A DNA stretch of 11,834 bases from Methylobacter sp. (GTDB lineage Bacteria > Pseudomonadota > Gammaproteobacteria > Methylococcales > Methylomonadaceae). The notes under the pieces were generated by a model that was given only the letters and a program-made list of their open reading frames with translations, was not told the DNA's origin and made no database searches. The position numbers were made by a program, and so were the translations under genes. Shown here in pieces: positions 1-8,565 of this stretch. Numbering within the stretch: the stretch's first letter is position 1; each line of letters begins with the position of its first letter. Where the stretch lies: NCBI GenBank assembly GCA_023229605.1, contig JALNYY010000132.1, forward strand, positions 1-11,834. The letters run 5' to 3'.

Positions 1-26
1 GAAAATTATCTATGACGAAAAGGTTT

Positions 27-31
27 GGAAG
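27..31 (+). promoter_or_regulatory. Ribosome binding site of rpoB (decides the start)
   Basis: GGAAG lies 4 bases before the ATG at 36, and a second purine-rich AAGG sits a little further upstream at 20-23. The alternative in-frame ATG at 12 is preceded only by an AT-rich stretch with no Shine-Dalgarno-like motif. This supports 36 as the real start, in agreement with homology to the RpoB N-terminus. Confidence 0.6.
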
Positions 32-35
32 CGAT

Positions 36-3000
36 ATGTCCTACTCTTTTACCGAAAAAAAGCGTATTCGAAATAACTTTGGGAAAGGTACTGAGGTACT
101 TGATGTTCCCTATCTTCTGGCAACGCAGATTAATTCATATGCGGGTTTTTTGCAATCAGGCGTTACAGCTGAAAAGCGTGAAGACACTGGATTGCATGCT
201 GCATTCTCCAGTGTTTTTCCAATTGAAAGCCACTCTGGATATGCCGTGCTGGAGTATGTGAAATATAGATTGGGCGAGCCTGTTTTTGATGTACGAGAGT
301 GTCAACAAAGAGGCGCAACTTACGCCGCACCTTTAAGGGTTTTAGTCCGACTCATTATCTATGATAAAGAAGCATCTGCGAATGCAAAAGTAGTCAAAGA
401 TATTCGTGAACAGGAAGTTTACATGGGTGAGTTGCCTTTGATGACCGACAACGGAACATTTGTCATTAATGGCACAGAGCGGGTAATTGTCTCCCAGCTG
501 CATCGTTCGCCTGGCGTTTTCTTTGATCATGATAAAGGCAAAACTCATTCGTCGGGAAAACTGTTATTCAATGCGCGGGTTATTCCTTATCGTGGTTCGT
601 GGTTGGATTTTGAATTTGATCATAAAGATTGCGTTTTTGTCCGGATTGACCGGAGAAGAAAAATTCCCGCGACTATATTGCTTAGGGGATTAGGATACGA
701 TAACGAAGAAATGATTAAAATTTTCTTCGAAATGAATAAATTTACCGTCGATGCTCAAAAATGCATTTTCCATATCGTACCTGAGCGTATGCGTGGTGAA
801 ATTGCAGCGTTTGATATTAAGAGCAAGAAAGGTGAAGTATTGGTTGAAGAGGGGCGTCGGATTACGGCTAAGCATATCCGTGAAATGATCAAATCCGGAT
901 TAACCGAAGTAGAAGTTCCAAAGGAATACTTAGTCGGTAAAATATTAGGGCATAACCTAGTTGACCGGTCTACAGGGGAGTTAGTTGCTAATGTGAACGA
1001 CGAGCTTACTGTAGTGATGATAGACCGATGCATTGAAAGTGGTATTACTGAGCTTCATACCCTGTTCGTCAATGACTTGGACAAAGGTCCATACATGTCT
1101 AATGCGATGAGACTGGATACGACTAGCAATAGTCTTGAGGCATTGGTTGAAATATACCGGATGATGCGTCCTGGCGAGCCACCGACTAAAGATTCAGCGG
1201 AAAACTTGTTTCAGAATCTGTTCTTTACCGATGAAAGATATGATTTATCTACGGTTGGACGGATGAAGTTTAATCGTCGTTTAGGGCGTCAGGAAACAAC
1301 AGGACCGGGCACTTTAACTAAAGATGACATCATTGATGTACTGAAAGAATTAATCGATATTCGCAACGGCAATGGTAACGTTGATGATATTGATCATTTA
1401 GGCAACAGACGCGTACGCTCGGTTGGTGAAATGATCGAGAATCAATTCCGTGTTGGCTTGGTTCGTGTTGAGCGGGCGGTTAAAGAGCGCTTAACGCTGG
1501 CGGATTCAGAAGGTTTGATGCCGCAGGAAATCATCAATGCGAAACCGGTTTCTGCAGCGGTAAAAGAATTTTTTGGTTCCAGCCAGTTGTCACAATTTAT
1601 GGATCAAAATAATCCATTATCCCAAGTGACGCATAAACGCCGCGTATCGGCTTTAGGGCCAGGCGGTTTGGCGAGAGAGCGCGCAGGCTTTGAGGTTCGA
1701 GACGTTCACGCGACGCATTACGGCCGAGTATGTCCTATTGAAACGCCTGAAGGGCCAAACATTGGACTCATAAATTCATTATCAGTCTATGCGCGAACCA
1801 ATAATTATGGTTTCCTGGAAACGCCTTATAGAAAAGTAGTCGATGGTAAGGTAACAGATCATGTCGATTATCTGTCAGCTATTGAAGAAGGCGAGTTTGT
1901 TATTGCGCAGGCTAGTGTGGCCGTGGATGCAAGTGGAAAATTGGTTGATGGCCTGGTGTCATGCCGCCATAAAGACGAATTTACGTTGGCGATGTCTGAC
2001 ACCGTGCAGTACATGGACGTGTCGTCAAAGCAGATTGTATCGGTCGCGGCTTCGATTATTCCGTTCTTGGAACATGACGATGCTAACCGTGCATTGATGG
2101 GTTCAAACATGCAACGCCAAGCTGTTCCTACGCTAAGAGCTGAAAAGCCATTGGTGGGCACCGGCATGGAAAGAACGGTTGCCAAAGATTCCGGCGTGAC
2201 TGTGGTTGCAGCGCGTGGCGGCAAGATTGAAGCTGTTGACGCGGCCAGAATCGTGGTGCGGGTAAACGATACGGAGACTGAAACAGGTACGCCAGGTGTT
2301 GATATTTACAACCTGATTAAATATACCCGTTCAAATCAGAATACGTGTATCAACCAAAAGCCATTAGTAAAGCCAGGGGACATTGTTAAAGCCGGCGACA
2401 TTATGGCAGACGGTCCGTCTACGGATATGGGCGAGTTGGCGTTAGGGCAGAACATGCTGGTTGCGTTTATGCCTTGGAATGGATACAACTTTGAGGATTC
2501 GATTCTGGTGTCAGAGCGAGTCGTTAAGGAAGACCGTTTCACCACGATCCATATCGAAGAGAAAACTTGCGTAGCGCGTGATACCAAGCATAGCCCGGAG
2601 GAAATTACTGCCGATATTCCTAATGTCAGCGAAGAAGCATTGTCCAAGCTCGACGAGTCGGGAATTGTCTATGTTGGCGCCGAAGTTAAAGGCGGCGACA
2701 TCCTGGTAGGTAAGGTAACGCCAAAAGGCGAAACCCAGTTAACGCCGGAAGAAAAATTATTACGAGCGATTTTCGGTGAGAAAGCGGCCGATGTTAAGGA
2801 TACATCGTTACGTGTGCCTGGAAGCATTGAAGGTACGGTTATCGATGTTCAGGTGTTTACCCGTGATGGAGTAAAGAAAGACAAGCGGGCTCTGGATATT
2901 GAGCAGGAGGAAATCAAGCGTTACAGAAAAGATCTTGATGACCAGCTGAAGATTCTTGAAGAAGATATTTTTGCCCGTGTTGCCAGGTTATTGGTTGGTA

Positions 3001-4130
3001 AAGTTGCTCAATCCGGTCCTGGCCAGTTAAAGGCGGGCACTGAAATTACGCAAACCTATCTGAACGGCTTGAAACATTCAGAGTGGCTGAAAATCCGCAT
3101 GAAGGATGAAGATATTAATCTTCAACTGGAAACTGTTGTAGCGCAGGTAGAACAGCAAAGAAAAGACTTCGATGAAAAATTTGATGTCAAGCGTAAAAAA
3201 ATCACCATGGGTGATGATTTGGCGCCGGGTGTCCTGAAAATGGTCAAGGTTTATTTGGCGGTTAAACGACGTATACAGCCAGGCGATAAAATGGCCGGAC
3301 GTCATGGAAATAAAGGTGTTATTTCCATGATCAGGCCGATTGAGGACATGCCTTATACTGCGGATGGAAATCCTGTTGATATTGTCTTGAATCCATTAGG
3401 CGTACCATCGCGAATGAACGTCGGGCAGGTGCTCGAAACACATTTGGGCTGGGCGGCAAAAGGCTTGGGCATCAAGATAGGTAAAATGCTGGAAGCCCAG
3501 TATGACCAAGAGAAAGCCAAAGTTACTGCGATCAGGGATTATCTGGATAAAATTTATAACAGCAGCGGCCGTAAAGAAGATTTGGCTTCATTTTCAGATC
3601 AGGAAATTTTGGAAATGGCGACCAATCTTGTCGGTGGTGTACCTATGGCGACTCCTGTATTTGATGGCGCCAGCGAAGAAGAAATCCGCACCATGTTGAA
3701 GTTGGCGGATTTGCCTGAGCATGGGCAGATTACGCTTTACGATGGCTTGACAGGCGAACCGTTTGAACGTGAAGTTACAGTCGGATATATGTATATGCTG
3801 AAGTTGAACCATTTGGTCGATGACAAGATGCATGCACGGTCAACAGGTCCTTATAGTCTGGTTACGCAGCAACCATTAGGCGGTAAAGCGCAATTCGGTG
3901 GTCAGCGTTTCGGGGAAATGGAGGTCTGGGCGCTTGAAGCTTATGGGGCCGCCTATACCTTGCAGGAAATGTTGACAGTTAAATCTGATGACGTGACAGG
4001 TAGAACGCGTATGTATAAAAACATTGTCGATGGCGATCATAAAATGGAAGCCGGTATGCCGGAATCATTTAACGTTTTAATTAAAGAAATCCGCTCATTG
4101 GCTGTCAATATAGAATTGCAGCGGGATTAG
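36..4130 (+). CDS. rpoB: DNA-directed RNA polymerase subunit beta
   Basis: Beta subunit of the core RNA polymerase, which with beta' forms the catalytic cleft for RNA synthesis. The protein has 1364 residues, against 1342 in E. coli. The start at 36 is chosen because the product then begins MSYSFTEKKRIR, matching the E. coli start MVYSYTEKKRIR; the in-frame ATG at 12 would add eight unrelated residues. Visible motifs are the rifampicin pocket GSSQLSQFMDQNNPLS (about 514-529) and following residues, the NFEDS acidic pair E820/D821 (E. coli E813/D814), PGDKMAGRHGNKG (1083-1094) with the two active-site lysines K1085 and K1093, and the conserved C-terminal GGQRFGEMEVWALEAYGA segment. Residues D523, H533, R536 and S538 equal the wild-type E. 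coli D516, H526, R529 and S531, so the allele looks rifampicin-sensitive. The length excess lies mostly between about 980 and 1050, in the lineage-variable beta insert. The gene ends in TAG and is followed by a palindromic repeat before rpoC. Identification is certain. Confidence 0.99.
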   Translation: MSYSFTEKKRIRNNFGKGTEVLDVPYLLATQINSYAGFLQSGVTAEKREDTGLHAAFSSVFPIESHSGYAVLEYVKYRLGEPVFDVRECQQRGATYAAPLRVLVRLIIYDKEASANAKVVKDIREQEVYMGELPLMTDNGTFVINGTERVIVSQLHRSPGVFFDHDKGKTHSSGKLLFNARVIPYRGSWLDFEFDHKDCVFVRIDRRRKIPATILLRGLGYDNEEMIKIFFEMNKFTVDAQKCIFHIVPERMRGEIAAFDIKSKKGEVLVEEGRRITAKHIREMIKSGLTEVEVPKEYLVGKILGHNLVDRSTGELVANVNDELTVVMIDRCIESGITELHTLFVNDLDKGPYMSNAMRLDTTSNSLEALVEIYRMMRPGEPPTKDSAENLFQNLFFTDERYDLSTVGRMKFNRRLGRQETTGPGTLTKDDIIDVLKELIDIRNGNGNVDDIDHLGNRRVRSVGEMIENQFRVGLVRVERAVKERLTLADSEGLMPQEIINAKPVSAAVKEFFGSSQLSQFMDQNNPLSQVTHKRRVSALGPGGLARERAGFEVRDVHATHYGRVCPIETPEGPNIGLINSLSVYARTNNYGFLETPYRKVVDGKVTDHVDYLSAIEEGEFVIAQASVAVDASGKLVDGLVSCRHKDEFTLAMSDTVQYMDVSSKQIVSVAASIIPFLEHDDANRALMGSNMQRQAVPTLRAEKPLVGTGMERTVAKDSGVTVVAARGGKIEAVDAARIVVRVNDTETETGTPGVDIYNLIKYTRSNQNTCINQKPLVKPGDIVKAGDIMADGPSTDMGELALGQNMLVAFMPWNGYNFEDSILVSERVVKEDRFTTIHIEEKTCVARDTKHSPEEITADIPNVSEEALSKLDESGIVYVGAEVKGGDILVGKVTPKGETQLTPEEKLLRAIFGEKAADVKDTSLRVPGSIEGTVIDVQVFTRDGVKKDKRALDIEQEEIKRYRKDLDDQLKILEEDIFARVARLLVGKVAQSGPGQLKAGTEITQTYLNGLKHSEWLKIRMKDEDINLQLETVVAQVEQQRKDFDEKFDVKRKKITMGDDLAPGVLKMVKVYLAVKRRIQPGDKMAGRHGNKGVISMIRPIEDMPYTADGNPVDIVLNPLGVPSRMNVGQVLETHLGWAAKGLGIKIGKMLEAQYDQEKAKVTAIRDYLDKIYNSSGRKEDLASFSDQEILEMATNLVGGVPMATPVFDGASEEEIRTMLKLADLPEHGQITLYDGLTGEPFEREVTVGYMYMLKLNHLVDDKMHARSTGPYSLVTQQPLGGKAQFGGQRFGEMEVWALEAYGAAYTLQEMLTVKSDDVTGRTRMYKNIVDGDHKMEAGMPESFNVLIKEIRSLAVNIELQRD

Positions 4131-4133
4131 GTG

Positions 4134-4247
4134 TGTAGGTCGGGTTGCCTAAAGCGCCTGCTTTTGGCGGCGTAGCGTAACTCGACAAACCAATGCCGTA
4201 TCCGTTGGGTTACGGCACAAAAAAAGACGTGTCTAACCCAACCTACA
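4134..4247. repeat. Imperfect palindromic repeat in the rpoB-rpoC spacer
   Basis: The outer arms TGTAGGTCGGGTT (4134-4146) and AACCCAACCTACA (4235-4247) are inverted copies matching at 12 of 13 positions. Inside are two smaller hairpins. One pairs GTCGGGTT (4139-4146) with AACTCGAC (4179-4186), allowing one G-U pair. The other pairs GTTGGGTTA (4204-4212) with TAACCCAAC (4234-4242) perfectly. A competing 6-bp stem, GCCGTA/TACGGC, spans 4195-4216. This two-hairpin layout with GTAGGTCGGGTT ends resembles REP/BIME- or MITE-like dispersed intergenic repeats that I recall from many gammaproteobacteria, including methanotrophs. It has no coding capacity and no clear target-site duplication, and it starts 3 bp after the rpoB stop. 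The structure is directly visible; its dispersed nature is inferred, since only one copy is in the window. Confidence 0.75.
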
Positions 4248-4252
4248 GCCTG

Positions 4253-4270
4253 TTCTGGCATACACCAGAA
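4253..4270 (+). other. Short hairpin upstream of the rpoC ribosome binding site
   Basis: TTCTGG (4253-4258) and CCAGAA (4265-4270) form a perfect 6-bp stem with a 6-base loop. It ends 10 bases before the rpoC Shine-Dalgarno sequence and has no U-tract, so it is not an intrinsic terminator. It could be an mRNA processing or stability element or a chance structure. Function is unknown. Confidence 0.4.
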
Positions 4271-4280
4271 AGCATTTAAA

Positions 4281-4285
4281 GAGGA
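4281..4285 (+). promoter_or_regulatory. Ribosome binding site of rpoC (supports the TTG start)
   Basis: GAGGA, within the purine-rich stretch AAAGAGGA (4278-4285), is 7 bases before the TTG at 4293, an ideal spacing. The first in-frame ATG, at 4305, would be 19 bases away, so the motif argues for the TTG start. Confidence 0.75.
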
Positions 4286-4292
4286 CAAGCTC

Positions 4293-7200
4293 TTGAAAGA
4301 TTTAATGAATTTCTTAAAACGTCAAGGTCGTGCCGATGACTTTGACGGAATTAGCATTGGTTTGGCGTCGCCGGATATGATCCGTTCTTGGTCGTATGGC
4401 GAAGTAAAAAAACCTGAAACGATTAACTATCGCACCTTCAAACCTGAGCGCGATGGTTTGTTTTGCGCCAAGATTTTTGGGCCGGTCAGCGATTATGAGT
4501 GCCTTTGCGGTAAATACAAGAGATTAAAGCATCGCGGCGTTATTTGCGAAAAATGTGGCGTTGAGGTTACGTTATCCAAAGTCCGCCGTGAAAGAATGGG
4601 GCATATTGATTTAGCCAGCCCTGTTGCACATATCTGGTTTTTAAAATCGCTGCCTTCCAGAATAGCGTTGTTATTGGATATGACGTTACGCGAAATTGAA
4701 CGCGTGTTGTATTTTGAATCGTTCGTCGTTTTAGATCCAGGCATGACGCCTTTGGATAAAGGCCAGTTGCTTACCGATGATGATTATCTGGATGCGGTTG
4801 AGCTGCATGGCGATGACTTTGTCGCAAAAATGGGTGCAGAAGCGATCTATGATCTGCTTAAATCGATTGATTTAAAAGAACAGGTTGAGATTCTGCGCGA
4901 AGAGATTAACTCTACTAATTCAGAAACCAAAATCAAGAAATACTCAAAACGTCTAAAAGTTATGGATGCGTTATTGAGTTCAAAAAATCGTCCGGAATGG
5001 ATGATTCTGAAAGTGTTGCCGGTATTGCCGCCTGAATTGCGTCCGTTGGTGCCTCTGGATGGCGGTCGGTTCGCAACTTCTGACTTGAATGATCTTTATC
5101 GTCGGGTTATCAACAGAAACAATCGTTTAAACCGGTTGCTGGACTTGAATGCACCGGACATTATCGTTCGTAACGAAAAGCGCATGTTGCAGGAGTCTGT
5201 TGATGCGTTGCTGGATAACGGTCGTCGTGGCCGTGCGATTACCGGCACAAACAGAAGGCCGCTTAAGTCATTGGCGGATATGATCAAAGGCAAGCAAGGG
5301 CGTTTCAGGCAAAACCTTTTAGGCAAGCGCGTTGATTATTCGGGGCGTTCGGTAATTGTTGTAGGGCCAACGTTAAGACTCCATCAATGTGGACTTCCGA
5401 AGAAAATGGCGTTGGAGTTGTTCAAGCCGTTTATATTCAGCAAGCTGCAATTTAGAGGTTTGGCGACAACCATTAAAGCAGCGAAGAAAATGGTTGAAAG
5501 AGAGGGGGCTGAAGTTTGGGATATTCTTGAAGAAGTTATCCGTGAGCACCCTATTTTGTTAAACCGTGCGCCAACATTGCATAGACTGGGTATTCAAGCA
5601 TTTGAACCTACTTTGATTGAGGGTAAAGCGATCCAGTTGCATCCGCTGGTTTGTAGTGCGTTTAACGCCGACTTTGACGGCGATCAGATGGCTGTGCATA
5701 TTCCGTTGTCTATTGAAGCGCAGTTGGAAGCCAGAACATTGATGATGGCGACAAATAACATTTTGTCTCCGGCAAACGGTGAGCCTGTTATCAACCCGTC
5801 TCAAGACGTGGTCTTGGGACTTTATTACATTAGCCGCGAAAAAATTAATGCAAGAGGCGACGGTAGTATATTTGTCAGCGTTGGTGAAATTCATAAGGCA
5901 TTGTTAGCTAAGACAGTCGAGCTGCAATCTAAAATTCAATTGCGCATCACTGAAAAAGTGGTTAATGAAAATGGCGAGACTGAAGATAAAACTCATCGCG
6001 TAGAAACGACAGTAGGTCGCGCATTAATCTGGGAAGTGGTTCCAGACCGTACGCCATACGAGCTGGTTAACTGCGATATGACCAAAAAGAACATATCTCG
6101 GTTAATTAACTACAGTTATCGGTATTTGGGCAACAAAGATACCGTCATACTTGCCGATCAGTTGATGTATCTGGGCTTTAAATATGCAACGATTTCCGGG
6201 ATTTCGTTCGGTATCGAAGATATGGTTATCCCTGCTAAAAAAGTCGATATTATTAAGGCTTCTGATGCTGAAGTTAACGAAATTCAAAGCCAATATGCTT
6301 CCGGCTTAGTAACTGACGGCGAACGATACAACAAGGTTGTAGATATTTGGTCGCATGCCAATGATCAAATAGCCAAGGTCATGATGGATGGGCTTGGTGA
6401 AGAGTCGGTTGTCAATGCTGAAGGTAAGACAGTAAAACAAAAATCGTTCAACTCTATCTTTATGATGGCCGAGTCAGGGGCGCGGGGTTCTGCCGCCCAG
6501 ATTCGTCAGTTAGCGGGTATGCGTGGTCTGATGGCTAAGCCTGACGGCTCCATTATTGAAACGCCTATTACCGCTAACTTTAGAGAGGGTTTGGACGTAT
6601 TACAGTACTTTATTTCCACCCATGGTGCTCGTAAAGGTCTGGCGGATACTGCGTTGAAAACTGCGAACTCCGGTTACTTGACGCGTAGGCTTGTCGATGT
6701 CGCTCAGGATCTGGTGATTAACGGTGATGATTGCGGAACGACTAACGGGCTGATCATGACTCCAATTATTGAGGGTGGCGACGTTGTTGAGCCTTTATCG
6801 GAGCGCGTATTAGGTCGTGTTGCCGTCAATGACATCATGGATCCGGCTGGAGATATTATAGTGGCGCCTAGAGGCACATTATTGGATGAGCATTGGGTGT
6901 CTGTGCTTGAATCGCATAGTATTGATCAGGTTTTGGTTCGTTCAATTATTACTTGTGAAAACAGACATGGTGTTTGTGCCGCCTGTTATGGGCGTGACTT
7001 AGGTCGCGGTCATTTGGTGAACATTGGTGAAGCGGTAGGTGTTATTGCTGCTCAATCGATCGGTGAGCCAGGTACTCAGTTGACCATGCGTACTTTCCAT
7101 ATCGGTGGTGCGGCATCCCGGTCGGCTGCAATCAGTAATGTTCAGGTTAAATCAGCGGGTACCGTGCGGCTTAATAATCTGAAATCGGTAAGTAATCGTG

Positions 7201-8498
7201 AAGGTAATCTGGTTGCTGTTTCAAGGTCGGGTGAAGTTGGCGTAGTTGATGATTATGGCCGGGAGAAAGAGCGCTATAAAATCCCTTATGGTGCGGTGCT
7301 TTCTGTGCAGGAAGGCTCTCGAATCAATGCCGGCGATATAATTGTCGTTTGGGATCCTCATACTCATCCGGTTATCACCGAGGTTGATGGTGTAGTCGAG
7401 TTAATTGATTTTGTCGATGGTGTCACTGTACAAAAGCAATCCGATGAAGTTACCGGCTTGAGTTCATTAGTTGTTACCGATCCAAAGCAAAGGGGAAGTG
7501 CGGGTAAAGAATTAAGGCCTATGGTTAAGCTGTTTGGAGCCGATGGTCAGGCAATTTATTTGCCGGGGACGGAAATACCTGCGCAATATTTCTTGCCTGC
7601 TGGGGCTATTGCCGGAATCAAGGACGGTGGCGAAGTAAAGGTTGGTGATGTTTTAGCGAGGATTCCGCAAGAGTCTAGTAAAACGAGAGATATTACAGGT
7701 GGTTTGCCGCGTGTTGCTGATTTATTTGAAGCGCGAAAAACAAAAGATCCTGCAATTCTTGCAGAGGCCAGTGGAACCATTTCGTTTGGGAAAGAAACAA
7801 AAGGTAAGCAACGGGTCATTATTACAGATCCTGCAGGCGAGCAAATTGAAACCTTGATCCCCAAATGGCGTCATATTACGGTTTTTGAAGGCGAGTATGT
7901 AGAAAAGGGAGAGACAATAGCAGAAGGTGAATTAACGCCACACGATATCCTTAGATTAAGAGGTATTGAAGAGTTGGCGAACTATCTGGTCAAGGAAATT
8001 CAGGATGTGTATCGTTTGCAGGGTGTAAAAATTAACGATAAGCATATTGAGGCTATTATTCGTCAAATGCTCAGAAAAGTTGAAATTACCGCTTCAGGTG
8101 ATACCGTGTTCTTGAAAGGCGATCAGGTTGAGCGCGCTGCAATGAGAGAAGAAAATGATAAGGTTGAGGCTGAGGGGAAAATTCCGGCAAGTTACAATTC
8201 TGTGTTGCTTGGTATTACTAAGGCGTCATTAGCGACAGAATCGTTTATTTCAGCGGCCTCATTTCAGGAAACAACTCGAGTGTTAACTGATGCGGCGGTG
8301 CGCGGATTAAGCGACGGTTTGCAAGGCTTAAAAGAGAACGTTATCGTTGGACGGTTAATTCCGGCAGGAACGGGGCTGGCTTATCATGAAAGCAGAAAGA
8401 ATAGATTTGCTCGGCACGAAATAGTGGAAAATGAAGCTCCTCCGGCAGTGGATGCGGGGGATGTGGAGGAGGCTCTTAAGCAGGCTTTAAATATTTAG
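4293..8498 (+). CDS. rpoC: DNA-directed RNA polymerase subunit beta'
   Basis: Beta' subunit of core RNA polymerase, carrying the catalytic Mg2+ site, bridge helix and trigger loop. It has 1401 residues (E. coli 1407) and keeps E. coli numbering exactly to at least residue 942. The N-terminal zinc site is C70, C72, C85, C88. The catalytic motif NADFDGD has D460, D462 and D464. The second zinc site is C814, C888, C895, C898. The bridge helix lies about 778-801 and the trigger loop begins MRTFHIGGAAS (932-942), followed by the SI3 insertion region typical of proteobacteria. Residues matching the E. coli ppGpp sites are present: R362, R417, K615, I619, D622 (site 1) and N680, K681 (site 2). The start is TTG, chosen because MKDLMNFLK aligns with the E. 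coli start VKDLLKFLK (GTG there) and a good ribosome binding site precedes it. It lies 162 bp after rpoB and ends in TAG. Identification is certain. Confidence 0.99.
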   Translation: MKDLMNFLKRQGRADDFDGISIGLASPDMIRSWSYGEVKKPETINYRTFKPERDGLFCAKIFGPVSDYECLCGKYKRLKHRGVICEKCGVEVTLSKVRRERMGHIDLASPVAHIWFLKSLPSRIALLLDMTLREIERVLYFESFVVLDPGMTPLDKGQLLTDDDYLDAVELHGDDFVAKMGAEAIYDLLKSIDLKEQVEILREEINSTNSETKIKKYSKRLKVMDALLSSKNRPEWMILKVLPVLPPELRPLVPLDGGRFATSDLNDLYRRVINRNNRLNRLLDLNAPDIIVRNEKRMLQESVDALLDNGRRGRAITGTNRRPLKSLADMIKGKQGRFRQNLLGKRVDYSGRSVIVVGPTLRLHQCGLPKKMALELFKPFIFSKLQFRGLATTIKAAKKMVEREGAEVWDILEEVIREHPILLNRAPTLHRLGIQAFEPTLIEGKAIQLHPLVCSAFNADFDGDQMAVHIPLSIEAQLEARTLMMATNNILSPANGEPVINPSQDVVLGLYYISREKINARGDGSIFVSVGEIHKALLAKTVELQSKIQLRITEKVVNENGETEDKTHRVETTVGRALIWEVVPDRTPYELVNCDMTKKNISRLINYSYRYLGNKDTVILADQLMYLGFKYATISGISFGIEDMVIPAKKVDIIKASDAEVNEIQSQYASGLVTDGERYNKVVDIWSHANDQIAKVMMDGLGEESVVNAEGKTVKQKSFNSIFMMAESGARGSAAQIRQLAGMRGLMAKPDGSIIETPITANFREGLDVLQYFISTHGARKGLADTALKTANSGYLTRRLVDVAQDLVINGDDCGTTNGLIMTPIIEGGDVVEPLSERVLGRVAVNDIMDPAGDIIVAPRGTLLDEHWVSVLESHSIDQVLVRSIITCENRHGVCAACYGRDLGRGHLVNIGEAVGVIAAQSIGEPGTQLTMRTFHIGGAASRSAAISNVQVKSAGTVRLNNLKSVSNREGNLVAVSRSGEVGVVDDYGREKERYKIPYGAVLSVQEGSRINAGDIIVVWDPHTHPVITEVDGVVELIDFVDGVTVQKQSDEVTGLSSLVVTDPKQRGSAGKELRPMVKLFGADGQAIYLPGTEIPAQYFLPAGAIAGIKDGGEVKVGDVLARIPQESSKTRDITGGLPRVADLFEARKTKDPAILAEASGTISFGKETKGKQRVIITDPAGEQIETLIPKWRHITVFEGEYVEKGETIAEGELTPHDILRLRGIEELANYLVKEIQDVYRLQGVKINDKHIEAIIRQMLRKVEITASGDTVFLKGDQVERAAMREENDKVEAEGKIPASYNSVLLGITKASLATESFISAASFQETTRVLTDAAVRGLSDGLQGLKENVIVGRLIPAGTGLAYHESRKNRFARHEIVENEAPPAVDAGDVEEALKQALNI

Positions 8499-8531
8499 GG
8501 GTTTATTACATGGTTTATGCCTAAATTCGGC

Positions 8532-8560
8532 TTGACCTATCGATCATTAACAAGTATTAT
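8532..8560 (+). promoter_or_regulatory. Predicted sigma70 promoter of the str operon
   Basis: TTGACC (8532-8537) and TATTAT (8555-8560) are separated by exactly 17 bases, each differing from consensus at one position. Transcription would start near 8566-8568, about 120 bases before rpsL. The discriminator after the -10 begins GCTCTGC, rather GC-rich, as in E. coli ribosomal-protein promoters that ppGpp represses. The site lies in the only sizeable gap between rpoC and the translation genes, where an str promoter is expected. No start site has been mapped. Confidence 0.75.
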
Positions 8561-8565
8561 GCTCT

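Noticed and set aside
12..35. RpoB start at the ATG at 12
   Set aside because: It adds eight residues absent from RpoB homologues and lacks a ribosome binding site; the ATG at 36 matches the family start.
1868..2224. Minus-strand ORF of 118 codons inside rpoB, and similar antisense ORFs inside rpoC and fusA
   Set aside because: They lie wholly inside strongly conserved genes, have no recognisable product or ribosome binding site, and are expected as by-products of codon bias in the real frames.
4195..4225. GCCGTA/TACGGC hairpin as an intrinsic terminator after rpoB
   Set aside because: On the + strand the stem is followed by a run of A's, not T's, and on the - strand the T-run precedes the stem. 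A terminator here would also cut off essential rpoC.
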